Origin: Lentinus brumalis | Taxonomy: Eukaryota > Basidiomycota > Agaricomycetes > Polyporales > Polyporaceae | DNA length: 64,000 bases | Direction: 5' to 3' | NCBI GenBank assembly: GCA_001792895.1 | Contig: MARA01000005.1 | Span: 1,488,001 to 1,552,000 of the forward strand | Part shown: piece after piece, positions 1 to 11,437 of the stretch | Numbering within the stretch: position 1 is the first letter of the stretch | Layout of the letters: every line of letters begins with the position of its first letter | Position numbers and translations under genes: made by a program | The notes under the pieces: generated by a model | The model's input: the letters and a program-made list of their open reading frames with translations, nothing else | The model's database searches: none | Told to the model about the DNA's origin: nothing

Positions 1-765
1 GCTGGATCGCACACTGAGTCGTGCTGGCAGTGCCTGTGGTGCTTGAGGCGTTGACATTTGCGAAACTAGAGCCGAAAGACGAATATTGGCAAGAACGGAC
101 TTTGCAATTACGGACGGTCGCAGACTCCCAGCGGGCACAGAATTCGACGGTGCACGCCGGTGTTTCGGGGAACCCGCTCGCTGGGCCACTGGCGGAGCGT
201 GGGGGAGATTGTCGACGGATCTGGGAACATGTGCGAGAAGATCCGTGGCATAACACTAATCTCAGCAAGCACGACAGAGCAATGTTGGCATGCTCGACGC
301 CGAGCCCGACGAAAAGGAAGGAAGTGGACGTCGCTGACGTACAGAAGCGCGATGGGCAGACAACCCGGTCAATTCTGTAGACAGAATGACCTCAGGGTTA
401 CGCACTGACATGCAGGCTCGCGCACCTGCGCAGCGATTCTCGGGCAATCTATCGTGGCGGGGAGCCGATTTCGTCGGCCATGCGCGGGCTATGTGGTCGC
501 CGGGCGGCGAATCCCATCGGTGAGCACGCCCCGAAAGCGGCCAAGCGAGTGATGATTGGACACCGGGCGGGCGGGCGTAGAGAGGGCGGCCGCTGGACTG
601 TGCAGGAGAGGACGGCGCACGAGCTGTGGGAGCGAGCCTCGAGCAGCAGAGAGTCTATTTGCTTGCTAAATTGCCCGCGCACGAGCGGGATTCTTGCCCC
701 CGTAGCGCACGCCAGATCCGCCATGGATCTGCCGTGAACCGCACCTAGACGGATGCACGTCCCAA
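1..765. other. Gene-free left edge
   Basis: The open frames here overlap on both strands and contain no recognisable motif or splice-linked continuation. I see no gene, tRNA or repeat. It may be 3' flanking sequence of a gene outside the window. Confidence 0.5.
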
Positions 766-2386
766 TCAGGCAACGTTCGATACAAACCACGCCGACGCCC
801 CGCAGGCGCCCGCCCGGGAACTGCCGCGTGCATCTCCTCGGACTGTTCCTCCCATGCCTGCCACCGCCTTGACTTCTAAGTCTATTCTGCAGACTCTGCG
901 ACTTGCGCAATTCTGGGGATTATGAAGCCAACGCAGCCGCCGTCTGCGTCCTTTGCCCGACTGCGCGCCAGTGACAGCTAATTCGGCCCTCCATTCCGTC
1001 CGTTCCATATCGAGCGCGCTCTGCACAGCGAGGATACGTTCGGCACGGTCAGGCTTCCCTTGCTTCACCCAGAGGGAAGCCCAACGCCGCCTGACGCGAT
1101 CATCGAGGATGTCCGGGCCCCAGCGCCTCTCGAAAGACTAAACCAGCTTCTCCGCGCGTTCTCCGCATCGCTGCGTCGACTTGAGCGTTCGGAGCAGGCG
1201 GAAGAGGGTCGACGAGGTCGGCTGGAAGCAATGATGCATGTCGAGGAAAGCGAAGAGGGTCTGGAGCGCCGAGAAGTGCGCCGATAGATTACGTGCACGC
1301 CCCGAGTCCATGTGGAGGTGGATGATAGTGAGGCACGAGAGCCGCCAGCTCTCGTCCAGCTCGCGCGGGAGCGCTTCGAAGTACGACCGCCGCGGTCCGC
1401 CGGTCCTGGGCAAGCAACGCCCGCACAAGTGCATGGACGGCGTGCGGGGGAACGAGCTGCCACTCGTCTGCAGTCACCAACGGACGATGCTCCATAAGGG
1501 CATGGAACCGCGCGGCAGTCACCGTGGGATCTGGCGTCTGCAGGAATTCCGTGCTGCCCTCTTTCGTGCGGCGGTTGTCTCTCGACGCCCTGCTCATGAT
1601 CGCGCCCCGCTTCAGAGACCCGAAAAACTCGACCCAAACCGGTAATGGCATGCCCGACCCCTCCGCCTTCATCCGCGCCGTCTCCTCCGTCCACGCCGTG
1701 CTCCACTGCCCGGATCGCACCATGGACCGCACCCGCAGCACTCGCGTGTCCTGGTCACCGGGTATCTGGTCGTGGACCATCCGGCGGAGGAGATGGTCGA
1801 CTGTCCTGAAGCTGGCACACCAAATGGCATATCTGATGAGGAGATTGAAAGAGGCGGTAGAGTGGAGAGCGGGATGGGCCGCGTGGTAAGACAGCGCCTG
1901 AGAAAGGCTGGTGGGAGGCTCGGCTGTAATGGCGTCCACAAGGTTCTGCACCAGCTCTTGCTGCGTCGACGGATGCGGAAGTGGGGGTAACTCTTGCGGC
2001 TTGAAAGGAACGGCGCGCGGTAGCAGGTGAGCCGGCACGGAGGCCCGTAACTCCTCCCATGGTGGGTCGCTGTCATAGGCTGGAGAACCGGGTGAGACAA
2101 AGCGGGGATGTTCAAAGTCATGAGGCGACAATGTTTCTACATCGACGAACGTAACTCCGCGTCGCGTCGGAGGTCGGGAGGGTGTGCAAGAGCGTCCGCG
2201 ATTGTCCCCCGTGTCCGACGGTGCGTTATCGGAGGGATGAGGAGGCGGATGCGGCGCAAGAGCCCGATGAGAGGGCTGGACGGGCGGCAACGCGTCAGCG
2301 GGGGACACGGACGTATAGGACAGCCTATATGCCCGGGCCATGACATGAGGTGGTCGAATGTAATGCCAAAGCCGCAAAGCACGCAC
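766..2386 (-). pseudogene. Broken PPR-like organellar protein gene
   Basis: The first 365-codon frame begins with a basic, Ser/Arg-rich leader suggesting mitochondrial import, then helical repeats of the pentatricopeptide type (for example FNLLIRYAIWCASFRTVDHL). Near 1375-1385 the coding signal moves to another frame, which continues as FEALPRELDESWRLSCLTII and then helical repeats. The two frames overlap there and no intron can join them, so a one-base indel is likely. The second frame meets an in-frame TAG at 1138-1140. Beyond it the same helical style resumes (ASLWVKQGKPDRAERILAVQ) down to about 766. Members of this family bind organellar RNA. With one frameshift and one nonsense codon I read this as a decayed gene. 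Sequence error could explain the shift but is less likely to explain both. The family call is from helix pattern only. Confidence 0.5.
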
Positions 2387-3111
2387 CGTGTATGTGACGA
2401 CGAGGGCCCATCCATTGCACCTCCAACGTCATGACCTCCGGGAGACCTGTGCACCGTGCTGGATGTTGCCTCCGTACGAAGACTGGTCCGAAGGTATGCA
2501 CGCGTCGGGCGTGTCCTGGCCCACGCTCTGCCCGCAGCCGCCTGGAACACCGAAGCAAGGGATAGAGAGGGCAAGTGTGCGGTCAAGGTTGCATGTTGGC
2601 GCATGCATGAGCATTCCAGCCAAGCTCGGTCAGGCGCAGGCTGTCGCAGGTCGTCGGGGCCGGGGCAGCACGTCGTTGAGTGCTGTATGCTGTCGGCGTC
2701 TACCCGCTACCACAAAATTCGCCACGTGCACACGTTCGTCCGGCGCTCCGAACTATCCGAAGCCCATGATCGTCAAACGTCAAAGGGCAACAGCCGTCAA
2801 CAAGCAGCCACAGGCGGCCTGCTTGAACTCAGGCTGGTGTCTGGAAGTGGAACGCTGAACAATTGCTTTCAATGTACAACTAACCATCTCGCTTGAGGAG
2901 ACATTGACCTCAGCGCATTACATCGTAGGAGGGCTGGGAACAGCCGTAACCTACAGTGTCTACAAAGTGGAACGAAATAGTATGTAGCCTACGTCAATCT
3001 ATTCAAACATGCATATGACCGTGTGCCGAGCAAGAGTCGTGATGATGAGCAACAAAGATCGATCTCATAGCCATGGCAAGCCCATCCTTCTTCGTGAACG
3101 TCACAACCTGC
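2387..3111. other. Intergenic, nothing recognised
   Basis: This stretch separates the broken PPR-like gene from the 3' end of the small membrane protein gene. The frames present are short and mutually overlapping. No RNA gene or repeat was seen. Confidence 0.5.
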
Positions 3112-3840
3112 CTACCAGATGAAGTTCTCCTCAATGGACTTCTTGATCCGCCAGACACCCCATAGTGTAATGGCAACGTCAAACAGCTGTGCGGATGCAA
3201 TTCCCACGACCAGGAACGCCGCCGCACAGCAGCCATCGACGAAGGTCGAACTCGTCAAGAAGGTCAACACTCGCCTCGACACGCAGTCAGCGCGGCGTCG
3301 GCACGCGCAACCGCAACGCTCGTCGCATTCGCAGCAGTCGCAGCTGCACGACACCCGGCGCTGCCATAGCTCCGGGTTCGAGTCGCCATCGCTGGCGAGT
3401 GTCTTGTAGAGCTGCCATGCTCCATACAGGAGGAAGATTGCTGTTGCTAGCAACCGAACGGGGGATGGAGGCGGAGGCGGAGGCGGCTTCGCCCCCAAAG
3501 CCTTCAGGGCGGAGATGACTCTCGCTTGTATACGAGCGGTGAGACTATCTGCTAAGGCGGTCAGATATCAACCCAATGCGGCAGGTCGGAGAGACATACC
3601 TTTCGGGACGTTCCTCGCGATAAACCCTATGGCAGGCAAGATGACGGTCTTGCCAAGCTCGATCATGCTCTTCGCGCCGTCGACGATCTTCGTGGACGGT
3701 AAGACTCCCGTAGCGAGGGATAGTAGGCGGCGAGCGTTGGTAGGCGGGGGATGTGCAAATTGATAGCGACATGCGCAGCGAGGACCGGGAGTGGACGTGG
3801 ACATGGAGAGGGAGGTCAAGGTCGTAAGTACACTGAGCAC
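3112..3840 (-). CDS. Small membrane protein with Cys-rich loop
   Basis: Two exons, 3840-3600 and 3551-3112, are joined by a 48-nt GT-AG intron (3552-3599) that keeps phase 1, giving about 226 residues. The N-terminal part carries KIVDGAKSMIELGKTVILPA. It is followed by a proline run, a hydrophobic segment (LLATAIFLLYGAWQLY), a loop with nine cysteines in about twenty residues (VSCSCDCCECDERCGCAC), and a second hydrophobic segment (CCAAAFLVVGIASAQLF). The layout resembles small two-pass organelle membrane proteins; a distant PEX11-like relation crossed my mind but I cannot support it. The loop could bind metal or form disulphides. Function unknown. The start was chosen as the first ATG of the open exon. 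Confidence 0.6.
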
Positions 3841-4612
3841 CGCGCGGGTTTTTGTACGGGGGAGCGCAGGGTGCTTAGTCGTACGTACATTGCCTCGCCA
3901 CCACCTCGTGCCTGCTCATGTCAGATCGTCCTTCTACCGGGAGCGGAAGGGATGCTGCGGTAGTGGCAAAAGCTTCTACATATGCTGCGGTAGCGAAAGC
4001 TTCTATCCACGCCACACGAGTAAGTATAGCACTTAGCCTGGACGGCCGTATGAGCGACCTCTTGGCGAGCAGCGGTAACAAGTAGTTTGTATCGTAGGTG
4101 ATTGCACGATAATACAAACATGGCGAGCAGGTCAAGCCGGAGGTAAGTACTAAGTATGTAGTGGTAAGGTTGCATCAGCCGTGGGAACGTTCTGAATGCC
4201 CGGGCTCTGGAGAGATGCATGTCCGCCGGACACGGCGGACGCCAAGCCGACGTGGGTAACGGGACATTCAACGCCCATGTGCCTCATGTCTTACGGCGTC
4301 CCCTGGTCGTCCTCGTTCATCTGCAGCACCTATGGCTTACTTACTGCACTTCTGCACAACTACGGAACTTTGTGGCACCACCTGCGTACATGTCTTTCGG
4401 TGTACTTAGTAGTAGTACCGTCCAATATCCTTGACCATGTAAGCCAGTCTTGTGTGATAGAAGTCCTGTTAGGAGCTACCGCACTCCATTCGAAATCTTC
4501 CGCAATGCGTAAGATGCTTCGGTACAGGGCCGATCTTCTGCATGACAATGCTGTAGTACTGGTGAGTTGTCTTACCGACTGTTTCATTTTCTTTCCCGTG
4601 GCGGGACTTCCG

Positions 4613-4683
4613 CTGTAGCACTGCGTAAGTCATACTACGCTTCCGCGTCGCGGTACTGTAGCACTGCGTAAGTGGTACTACGG
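4613..4683. repeat. 43-bp tandem repeat pair
   Basis: CTGTAGCACTGCGTAAGT occurs exactly at 4613 and 4656, each followed by a near-identical tail ending TACTACG. Further degenerate relatives (AGCACTGCG, GCAGTGCT in either orientation) lie up to about 5230, so this is the best-preserved part of an older array. Confidence 0.75.
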
Positions 4684-6169
4684 GCCGTTGCTGCGTCTTC
4701 CGCAGTGCTGGACGTTTGCGTTGCAGTGCTGCAGTTCCGCGTAAGTTGTCTTGTAGACCGCTTGGATGTCTTCCACAGCATCAGTAAGTCTCGATATTTA
4801 TTAGCTATCTTAAGCCTCTTCGAAGCTATTAGCAGATTTCAAGCGCCGGCGATATCGCCACTCCCCCTGACCCGTTTACTCTCAAATTTTGCGAGGACGT
4901 ACCTGAGCATGCAATGGCCGTGCATGTCAATTCGCAAGGCAGATGGACAAGAATTGGGCGAGAACGAAAGGAAGGATCAAAACCGGACTTTGGATTCACT
5001 TGGGAGGACACAGCCACAGGCCGTAAGCGCCCCTCTTAGGGCTCTTATTGGCCTCCCAAGTCGTGCTAAGTCGATCTAAGTCCACTAATAAATTTGGCCC
5101 TTTACTGATGCACATCGAGACTTCTGCCTCGCAGTGCTTCAGCACTGCGTAGGATGTCCTAGGGACCACTTCAACATCTTCCGCACTGTTGATCGGCCAT
5201 GGCACCGCAATGCTGAAGCACGACGTAAGATTTTCTCGGAATGCTATCAACCATCTCGACGTCGATAGCACTGGTGTCCTGAGTGTAAGTAGGTAAGTAC
5301 TACTCTCTTTGAAGTTCACTCCGTTTCGGCCACGCGGATACTTGTGACTCCTGCGATCACGACTGACTGTTGTCAGGAATCTCGCATCAGTAATCAAAAT
5401 AAGTACAGCTGTCGTCAAAATCAATGCCCGACGCACGGAAACGCGCGATGCACGCCAGAAAATCTCAAAATTCCAGTAAATTCCTCGTGAGTCGTACGGC
5501 TCTCAAACTTTATGGATTACCTCGTAGCACCCTATACTCTTGTTTCACCAACACTTGATTGTCTCACTATGGCCCAGGAGGACGATTGTGCTCGAGGATG
5601 TTGACACGTCCACGGGCGCTAACCCGCTGCACAGCTCATCTCGTGTCTAGCGCCCGTAGACGTGGTCTCGTCGTGAGGCCTTGAGGCTTGACCTGCTCCA
5701 ATTCGCGTCATTGCCCGCAGCGAAGGTGCAGTAGAGCATGCTGATGTGCAGCTGAGTTCGCTGAGAATGAGTTTGAGGCAGTCTCAGGCGGCAGGGCAAG
5801 TTTACGATTTTTCTGAATTTCTCGATTTTGTTCGCGCGTTCGGAGTTGTAATGCGCGTCGGGCATTCATTTTGATGTTAGCTGTACAGTACTAAGTAGTG
5901 CCGCCTGCCACCTGCAATGAATATTACAGGATAAGTATCTGACTCACCGCTTGAGCATTGCGGGACTTCACTGTTGTTGGGCCGTCCTTTCTGCACGTCG
6001 ATAGGCCCGTCAATCGTATGCCTAGGGGAGACAAGACTTCACTGGAAGTGCGGAAGACGTCCCCTAGTAAGTGCCGCAGTCCTAAAGGCCTGACGCACCG
6101 CTAAAGCAATCGCGCAGTGGCCGTGAGCTACATAAGACATCTAGGTGTCGTAGTTGGTGCCGCTGCTCT

Positions 6170-6200
6170 GACGGTTTGCTGCAGCCTGCAGCAAACCGTC
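6170..6200. repeat. Perfect 15-bp inverted repeat, 1-nt spacer
   Basis: The left arm GACGGTTTGCTGCAG (6170-6184) and right arm CTGCAGCAAACCGTC (6186-6200) are exact reverse complements around a single C at 6185. The structure could extrude as a cruciform or fold as a hairpin. It abuts the left end of the 165-bp-period direct repeat. Confidence 0.9.
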
Positions 6201-6473
6201 AGTCGTCGAAGGGTGCGAAAGATGCCCATGGGTATGCTTGAGGTAAGTATCGCATATGCATCGCACAGCTGAAGCGGTCGGTCACTTACCGAGGAGTGCG
6301 ACAGACGTCTGTCTACCTGCGGAACATAAGTGTCGGACTCGGTACACCACTGCAGGAGTGCGTCAGCCGTCGAAGGGGTGCGGAAGATGTCCTTGGGTGT
6401 GCTGAAGGTAAGTATCATATCGCGTATGCATCGCACCTGAGCTGAAGAGGTCGGACACTTACCGAGGGGTGCG
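6198..6473. repeat. Direct repeat pair, 165-bp period
   Basis: Two diverged copies of about 105 bp start near 6198 and 6361. Both hold GTCGAAGG, GGTAAGTAT (6242 and 6407), ATGCATCGCAC, GAAG(C/A)GGTCGG and ACTTACCGAGG in the same order. Each unit therefore carries GTAAGT on both strands. Confidence 0.75.
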
Positions 6474-6827
6474 AGTCCTGGCGGAGCTTACAAGACACGC
6501 TCTGCCAGTGCCTTCGCGGTCCCGAATATACGAGTAAGTATACGCTCTGCTCTGCCCTCAGCATCGTCGGTCTTCGGACACCGTCTGATAGTGTGAATAA
6601 GACTCGCTCTATTCAACTTCCTATCGCGTCACGGTCGTAAGCTACGCGCTACGGTCGCTTCGCGACCTCCTCTCTTCTCTCATCCTCCCTCGCACGCCTC
6701 TTGACTTAGCCTAGTACGTGAGGATTCCTCCCGGAACTCTCGTGGATCTCCATCGCCGTGCGCGTCGTCGATTCTCGACCGCGTCCTACGTTCCTCCAAG
6801 GAGCGCACGAACTCCCGATCCACAACA

Positions 6828-7025
6828 AAGCGGGCGGATGAGACCTCGTGGAGGAGGGTCAGAAGACGTCCGAATCGATGAGGACGCACCGAAGCCGAGC
6901 ACAGCGATGACACCACTCCAATGATCGGAGAGGAGTGACGCAGTGGGTGCAATTCTGAGGTAGCGAGCAATGATTTAGCGGAGAAAGAGTCGGAGCCTGA
7001 TGATGCAGGATCATGATGCTCACCG
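6828..7025. repeat. Extra partial unit at left of element copy 1
   Basis: This segment closely matches 7555-7742 inside copy 1, sharing GCGGGCGGATGAGACCTCG, GAGGACGCACCGAAGCCGAG and GAGGAGTGACGCAGTGGGT in order, about 727 bp apart. It has no counterpart beyond 17772 at the matching end of copy 2, so it is an added tandem unit or an older fragment next to the element. Confidence 0.7.
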
Positions 7026-8964
7026 ATTTGCTTGGCTACTACATATATAGTGTGGTCACAATTTGCGATCGTTGTCCGTGCATACAGTACCACCATTTGA
7101 GTTATAGAAGCCTACGTCCCCAGGTCCCATAAATGCTGCTCTCACGAGCTGCGCGTCGTTGAGACTTCAAAGGTCTGCGGCTTGGAGGTTCGGGGTACGT
7201 CACTGATATCGGTGTACTTATATCTACTGATTCGCAGTAGGATTGCGTGATAAAATACAGAGTGCGCTTTCAAAAAATGAGTCCACAGATGAAGTGTGGG
7301 GTAATCATCATCACTCACCGATACTGGGAGCCGCAGCAAATCGTACGCCTCGGCGAAGGCGACACTGAGGCGGACCAAAGCCTACTAGAAGGCCCCGGTC
7401 ACACCTCCGGGGCGAGCCCCGACGGCGGCGACATCCCGACTCCCGGAACTTGCGGGCGGGCAGATGTGTGCACGTCGATCGGAGCCGGCCCACGTCCACA
7501 GCTTGGATGCCGGACATTGAGCGCAGGGTGAATGGACGGCGCAAGACCTGCAAGCGGGCGGATGAGACCTCGTGGAGGAGGGCCAGAAGGCGTCGATGAG
7601 GACGCACCGAAGCCGAGCACGGCGACGACACGACTCCAATGATCAGAGAGGAGTGACGCAGTGGGTTCAATTCTGAGGTATCGAGCAATGATTCAGCGGA
7701 TAAAGAGTCGGACCCTGATGATACAGGATGCTCACCGATGCGAGGACCGCAACGAATGGAGGGGGTACCGAACGCCTCGGCAATGTCGACACTGAGGTGG
7801 ACCCAAGCCAAGCAGGCAAAGGTCACACCTCCGGGACGAGCCCCGACGACGACGACATCCCGACTCCCCGACCTTGCGGAAGGGCAGACGTGCGCGTCGA
7901 TCGGAACCGGCCTACGTCTACAGCTTGGATGCCGGAAATTGAGCGCATGGTGACTGGATGGCGGCGACGGCACCAGGCCTGCAAGAGCGCGGATCAGACT
8001 CCGGTCACAAGGGAGTGAGAGGATGGGAACGTACACCGAAGCCATTCCACTCAAACACATGGACAACGCGCATCGGACGGGGGTGGGAGGAGGGGAGGTG
8101 GTCCCAGAACAACGAGACCAACTGGGAATACGCGAAATTAGTCTAGCCTCATAGCGGTACAAGCAAGGCGACGAACCTATTCCCCAACACACCCGCCGGG
8201 GAAGCCGTCCGAAGAGATGTCCGCGCAGTCGCCGGCGAAGCGGTGAAAGAGAGTACTGGCCGCGAAACGGCACAGTGGACCTCACGGTGTGAAGCCCTTA
8301 GCCCCAAAGGCGGGGGCGAAGGGAGGGATCACGTCGGAGGACGAGTAGGATGGAACAAGAAGTGGAGCGCCTTGCACCGCTGGAACATGTTGACCAGCGG
8401 CTTGGCGCAGACGAGTACGATCAGGCGGACGAGTGGGGTGGAAGAGGTAGAGGTAAGAGGACATGCGAGTGCGAGTTGAGTGGGGAGACGACGCGTCCTG
8501 CCTCCGCTTTTATATTTGCGGGATGGGAGGCTGACGAGCCCCGCCGAGCTAGGAATGGCCGATGGCCGATGATGCCGGCGGCCTGGCTTCTGCGATCGTC
8601 TTCAATTGTGACGGTGGCGTCCGATATATTGCAGGCGTGCGACTTAACCACTGGACGGCGGAGGGCTTGGTGAGGTATTGGGACGGGCGCGTCCACGACG
8701 ATGCTCTTGTGGAGTGCACGCCAAGAGGTGATACTCTGCTATAGCTTCGACGGGCTCATGCGAGTCCTCCGCAGAGGCTGCAGGCCATCTCTGGCCACGC
8801 TGCCGCGTCGGGAATCCTCTGGGAGACCGCTCGGGGAACCGAATTGATCCCCACTAGTGGTTAATTCGCCGGGGGGCTTCGACGATCGAATTGCAAAGGC
8901 TGGAACCGGCACCTTGTTTGAACACCGAGGAAGCGAACAAGGACGTCAGGTATTGAACATGTGA
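7026..8964 (-). repeat. Dispersed ~2 kb element, copy 1
   Basis: Homologous over its length to 15672-17772 (inverted) and, from about 7316, to 28213-29833. The strand given is that of the relic gene. Read on the minus strand it has a TATAAAAG box (8514-8507), a 60-codon frame (8464-8282), an exon-like segment ending TGGAATGGCTTCG, and a 243-nt exon-like cassette (7978-7736) between TTGCAG and GTGAG. A second, shortened cassette (7547-7319) is flanked the same way. The cassette reading frame is open in this copy. There are no terminal repeats, transposase or reverse transcriptase. The boundary near 8964 is where similarity to copy 2 stops. Confidence 0.75.
8507..8514 (-). promoter_or_regulatory. 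TATA box of element copy 1
   Basis: TATAAAAG on the minus strand lies about 43 nt upstream of the ATG of the 60-codon frame and is conserved at the same place in all three copies. It may still drive Pol II initiation; this is inference. Confidence 0.5.
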
Positions 8965-9558
8965 AATTTCGCCTATAGAACTAAGTGACGACTCTGCACG
9001 CACCCATGGTGAGAGACTGGACCCCACGGTCGTAGGTTGCCGGGAAAGTACGACAAGAGCGTACAGATGGCTTGCCGGCATGACGAACTGAAGGAGAATG
9101 AGAGATCAGTCATGAATGGCTGGCTGTGTAGCGCGTCCAGGATTCGCCATGGATGTGACCTGCGTGATACCTAGTATTGGGTCTCCAGGTCCCTCAGTTC
9201 GTTCGTATGCCCTGGCCCGTGCGGGTTATATTTGAGGATGCATGAAAAAATGGTCTGCCACATGTCTAGATTATCAATACATCATCCTGGCGGAGGGCGG
9301 CCTGCATGGCGGCCGTCGTACGAGAGCGGGTATGATTAGCGGAAGCACGATATCCTCTGAGATCCAGTCGTATTCTCGCTACCTACTGTCCGAGCGAGAT
9401 AGCGCTCACATAATCCAGCACGTCACAGATGAGACTGTCGCCCACACTCAACCGCGGACGTTAAAATCCAAAGGGATGGTGCATCTTGAAGAGAAAAGGG
9501 TCAAGGCTATAGCGGCACCGAAGGAGTCAGCATTGGTGCAGCATAGCAGCAATCTTAA
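8965..9558. other. Intergenic, nothing recognised
   Basis: Separates element copy 1 from the F-box gene 3' end. The frame at 9242-9601 shows no domain and overlaps the real gene's last exon in antisense. No feature is supported. Confidence 0.5.
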
Positions 9559-11156
9559 CTACATGACGTACCGGAACTCATCCTCAGGGCACACCACATG
9601 AGATGAAGCTACTATCCCTCCGGTCTTGCGCAGATAGGCGTGCATGGTGTGCGGGGGCTCCACTGACAAATTCACCCGTTCGAGGGATGAGACGCCATGG
9701 AAAAGCTGCTGAGCAATCGCCTTAGAGTCGTACTTCTTGAACCACAGCTCGATAGGGTCTGGGGCCGGCTCGGAGGGCGGTGGGCCATCGTCATCGGATT
9801 CCGCATAGTAGGGGAACTTATGATAGTCCATCGAGAGCGAGAGCTCACGTAACGAGAACTCCGAAATTGCAATGAGAGTCTTCTCCTATAAGTGTGTGTC
9901 CAGATTAGACAACTGTGAGATCAGCGAAGTCAAATATCACTTACGAGGATGCTCTCAATCGACTCGTAGTCATGATCCGGTATGGCAAAAGAGAACGAAA
10001 GGCTGAGATGGTCGAGTTTCTGCATTCCAGGGCATCTCAGAGACGAAGGGAGAGCCGTGGCACCACCACATAGCAGCGAATGAGAGACATGAAGGCTGAG
10101 ATGGGTGGGAAGCGCGACCTCCATTGCTTCATGGAAGAATCGGAACGACTCTTCGCAGATGGACAGCGAGATGCTCTGGATCCGGCATGGAAGGCCAAGG
10201 AGGTAGAGATCGAGTGGGCCCCCTCTGAAGCTCTCGATTGTCGTCCAAACGGCGGTCTCTTCTGCATGTGCATGCTCCTTGATGTTCCGGCGGCGCGCGT
10301 CTGCATACTCGAGGATACTTCCTTCGTCCGTTTCCATGAAGTGGTCTTCTATGGTCCCCACGACGAGTCGCTTGAGGTTCGGGTAGCACTTGGCCCATTG
10401 AGCGGTACGCGGACACCAGACGCCTTCGACGATAAGGGTATCGACCTCTGGGTATACCGGGTATGTGGGAAGCACGTCATTGCACTCGGTCCAGGACTGG
10501 CACTTGATGAACTTGAGCGTGGCTCGAGAGTTCTGCAGCAGCCGGGCAGGGTGCAAGCGTTCCAGCTTGTCCGTGTCTTTCCATGTGCGCGCGTAGCTCG
10601 TCTTGTTGAGAGAGATGCTCTCAAGTGGCCAGTGCATCGCCTCCAACATCCTGCAAGTGTGCTGGTACGCCTTCTCAAGGCGGACGTGTTTAACATTCGG
10701 GAGGGATGCGAACGCCAGTGCGAGGTCGGGGTGTGCGCCGAGAGTGGCCTCTGCACGCTCGAATGTTAACCTTTCGAGATTGGTAGCGCGCGGGATGACC
10801 CGCGCGAGCTCGGCCGCTACCACAGAGCTGATGTGCCCCCCGTCGAAGACGAGAGCCCGGAGGTAACGCCACCGCTTGCGTTTCCCTGGGCGCATGAAGT
10901 AGAGGAATGAGATGATGTCTTCGCTTTCTCGAAGATGAACGCCGTCTTGTAGGACATATTTCGCGCATGTGTCGTGGAGGTCCCGATTTATGCGCATGAG
11001 AGTCAGCAAGTCGTGTGTCTCCGCGTGGGAGGCTACCACCAGCAGGACATCTAGCGGTAGCCTGAGCTTCAAGCCTGGCTAGTGCACAATCAGTTTGCGT
11101 GCTGAATAGCCCACGGAGATCTCTTGTAATCTGGCAGAGCTACTCACCAGCGGCAT
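9559..11156 (-). CDS. F-box protein
   Basis: Three exons: 11156-11148 (just Met-Pro-Leu), 11078-9945 and 9885-9559, with introns of 69 and 59 nt, both in phase 0. The product is about 488 residues. The N-terminus LRLPLDVLLVVASHAETHDL is a typical fungal F-box, followed by leucine-rich, irregular repeats and an acidic patch near the C-terminus (SDDDGPPPSEPAPDP). Such proteins dock Skp1 in SCF ubiquitin ligases and choose substrates. The main open frame begins at a TTG, so the ATG must come from the tiny first exon; phase and the GTGAGT donor support this. The family is expanded in Agaricomycetes and the substrate cannot be predicted. It shares a 281-bp upstream region with YVC1, transcribed the other way. 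Confidence 0.8.
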
Positions 11157-11437
11157 GGTTAGCGTAGTACTGCAGTGACAGTTCGGTGGTGAGTATGTAT
11201 GATACGTACTTCCGAGATCCGTACGTCGATTGCTAAGACTCCTAAGATAAGATAAGATTGAGTTAATCTCCTGGAAGCGCCGAGTTGACGGTGGTGGCTG
11301 AGACTCCGATCATAGTCTCCTCCATCTGCATCAGGACTCGACCCTTCCCCTCATTAGACTGGCGACATACATAAGTACTTGGCTCGGAACTCGTTGCGCG
11401 ACTTGGAGGACACTCACCACAACTCATGGACATTTGA

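Larger units (their letters stand above)
3841..6827. other. Gene-poor region with decayed short repeats
   Basis: No reading frame longer than about 145 codons occurs and none carries a motif. The stretch is filled with degenerate short repeats. The hexamer GTAAGT occurs twelve times on the + strand (4020, 4143, 4625, 4668, 4741, 4784, 5285, 5293, 6067, 6243, 6408, 6534), where less than one is expected by chance. A 30-bp tandem pair starts at 3954 and 3984. I infer remnants of an amplified sequence, not a gene. Confidence 0.55.

Noticed and set aside
7311..8285. A 324-codon open frame through element copy 1, containing DVVVVGARPGGVT, reminiscent of a FAD-binding Rossmann motif.
   Set aside because: The frame runs straight through the intron-like spacers, is not open in the same way in copies 2 and 3, and no other flavoprotein motif is present. 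The motif is probably chance in GTC-repeat DNA.
8282..8464. A 60-codon frame behind the TATA box, with identical start and stop in all three element copies, considered as a secreted peptide gene.
   Set aside because: There is no signal peptide, and nearly all differences among copies change amino acids, so there is no sign of protein-level constraint. Shared length follows from recent duplication.
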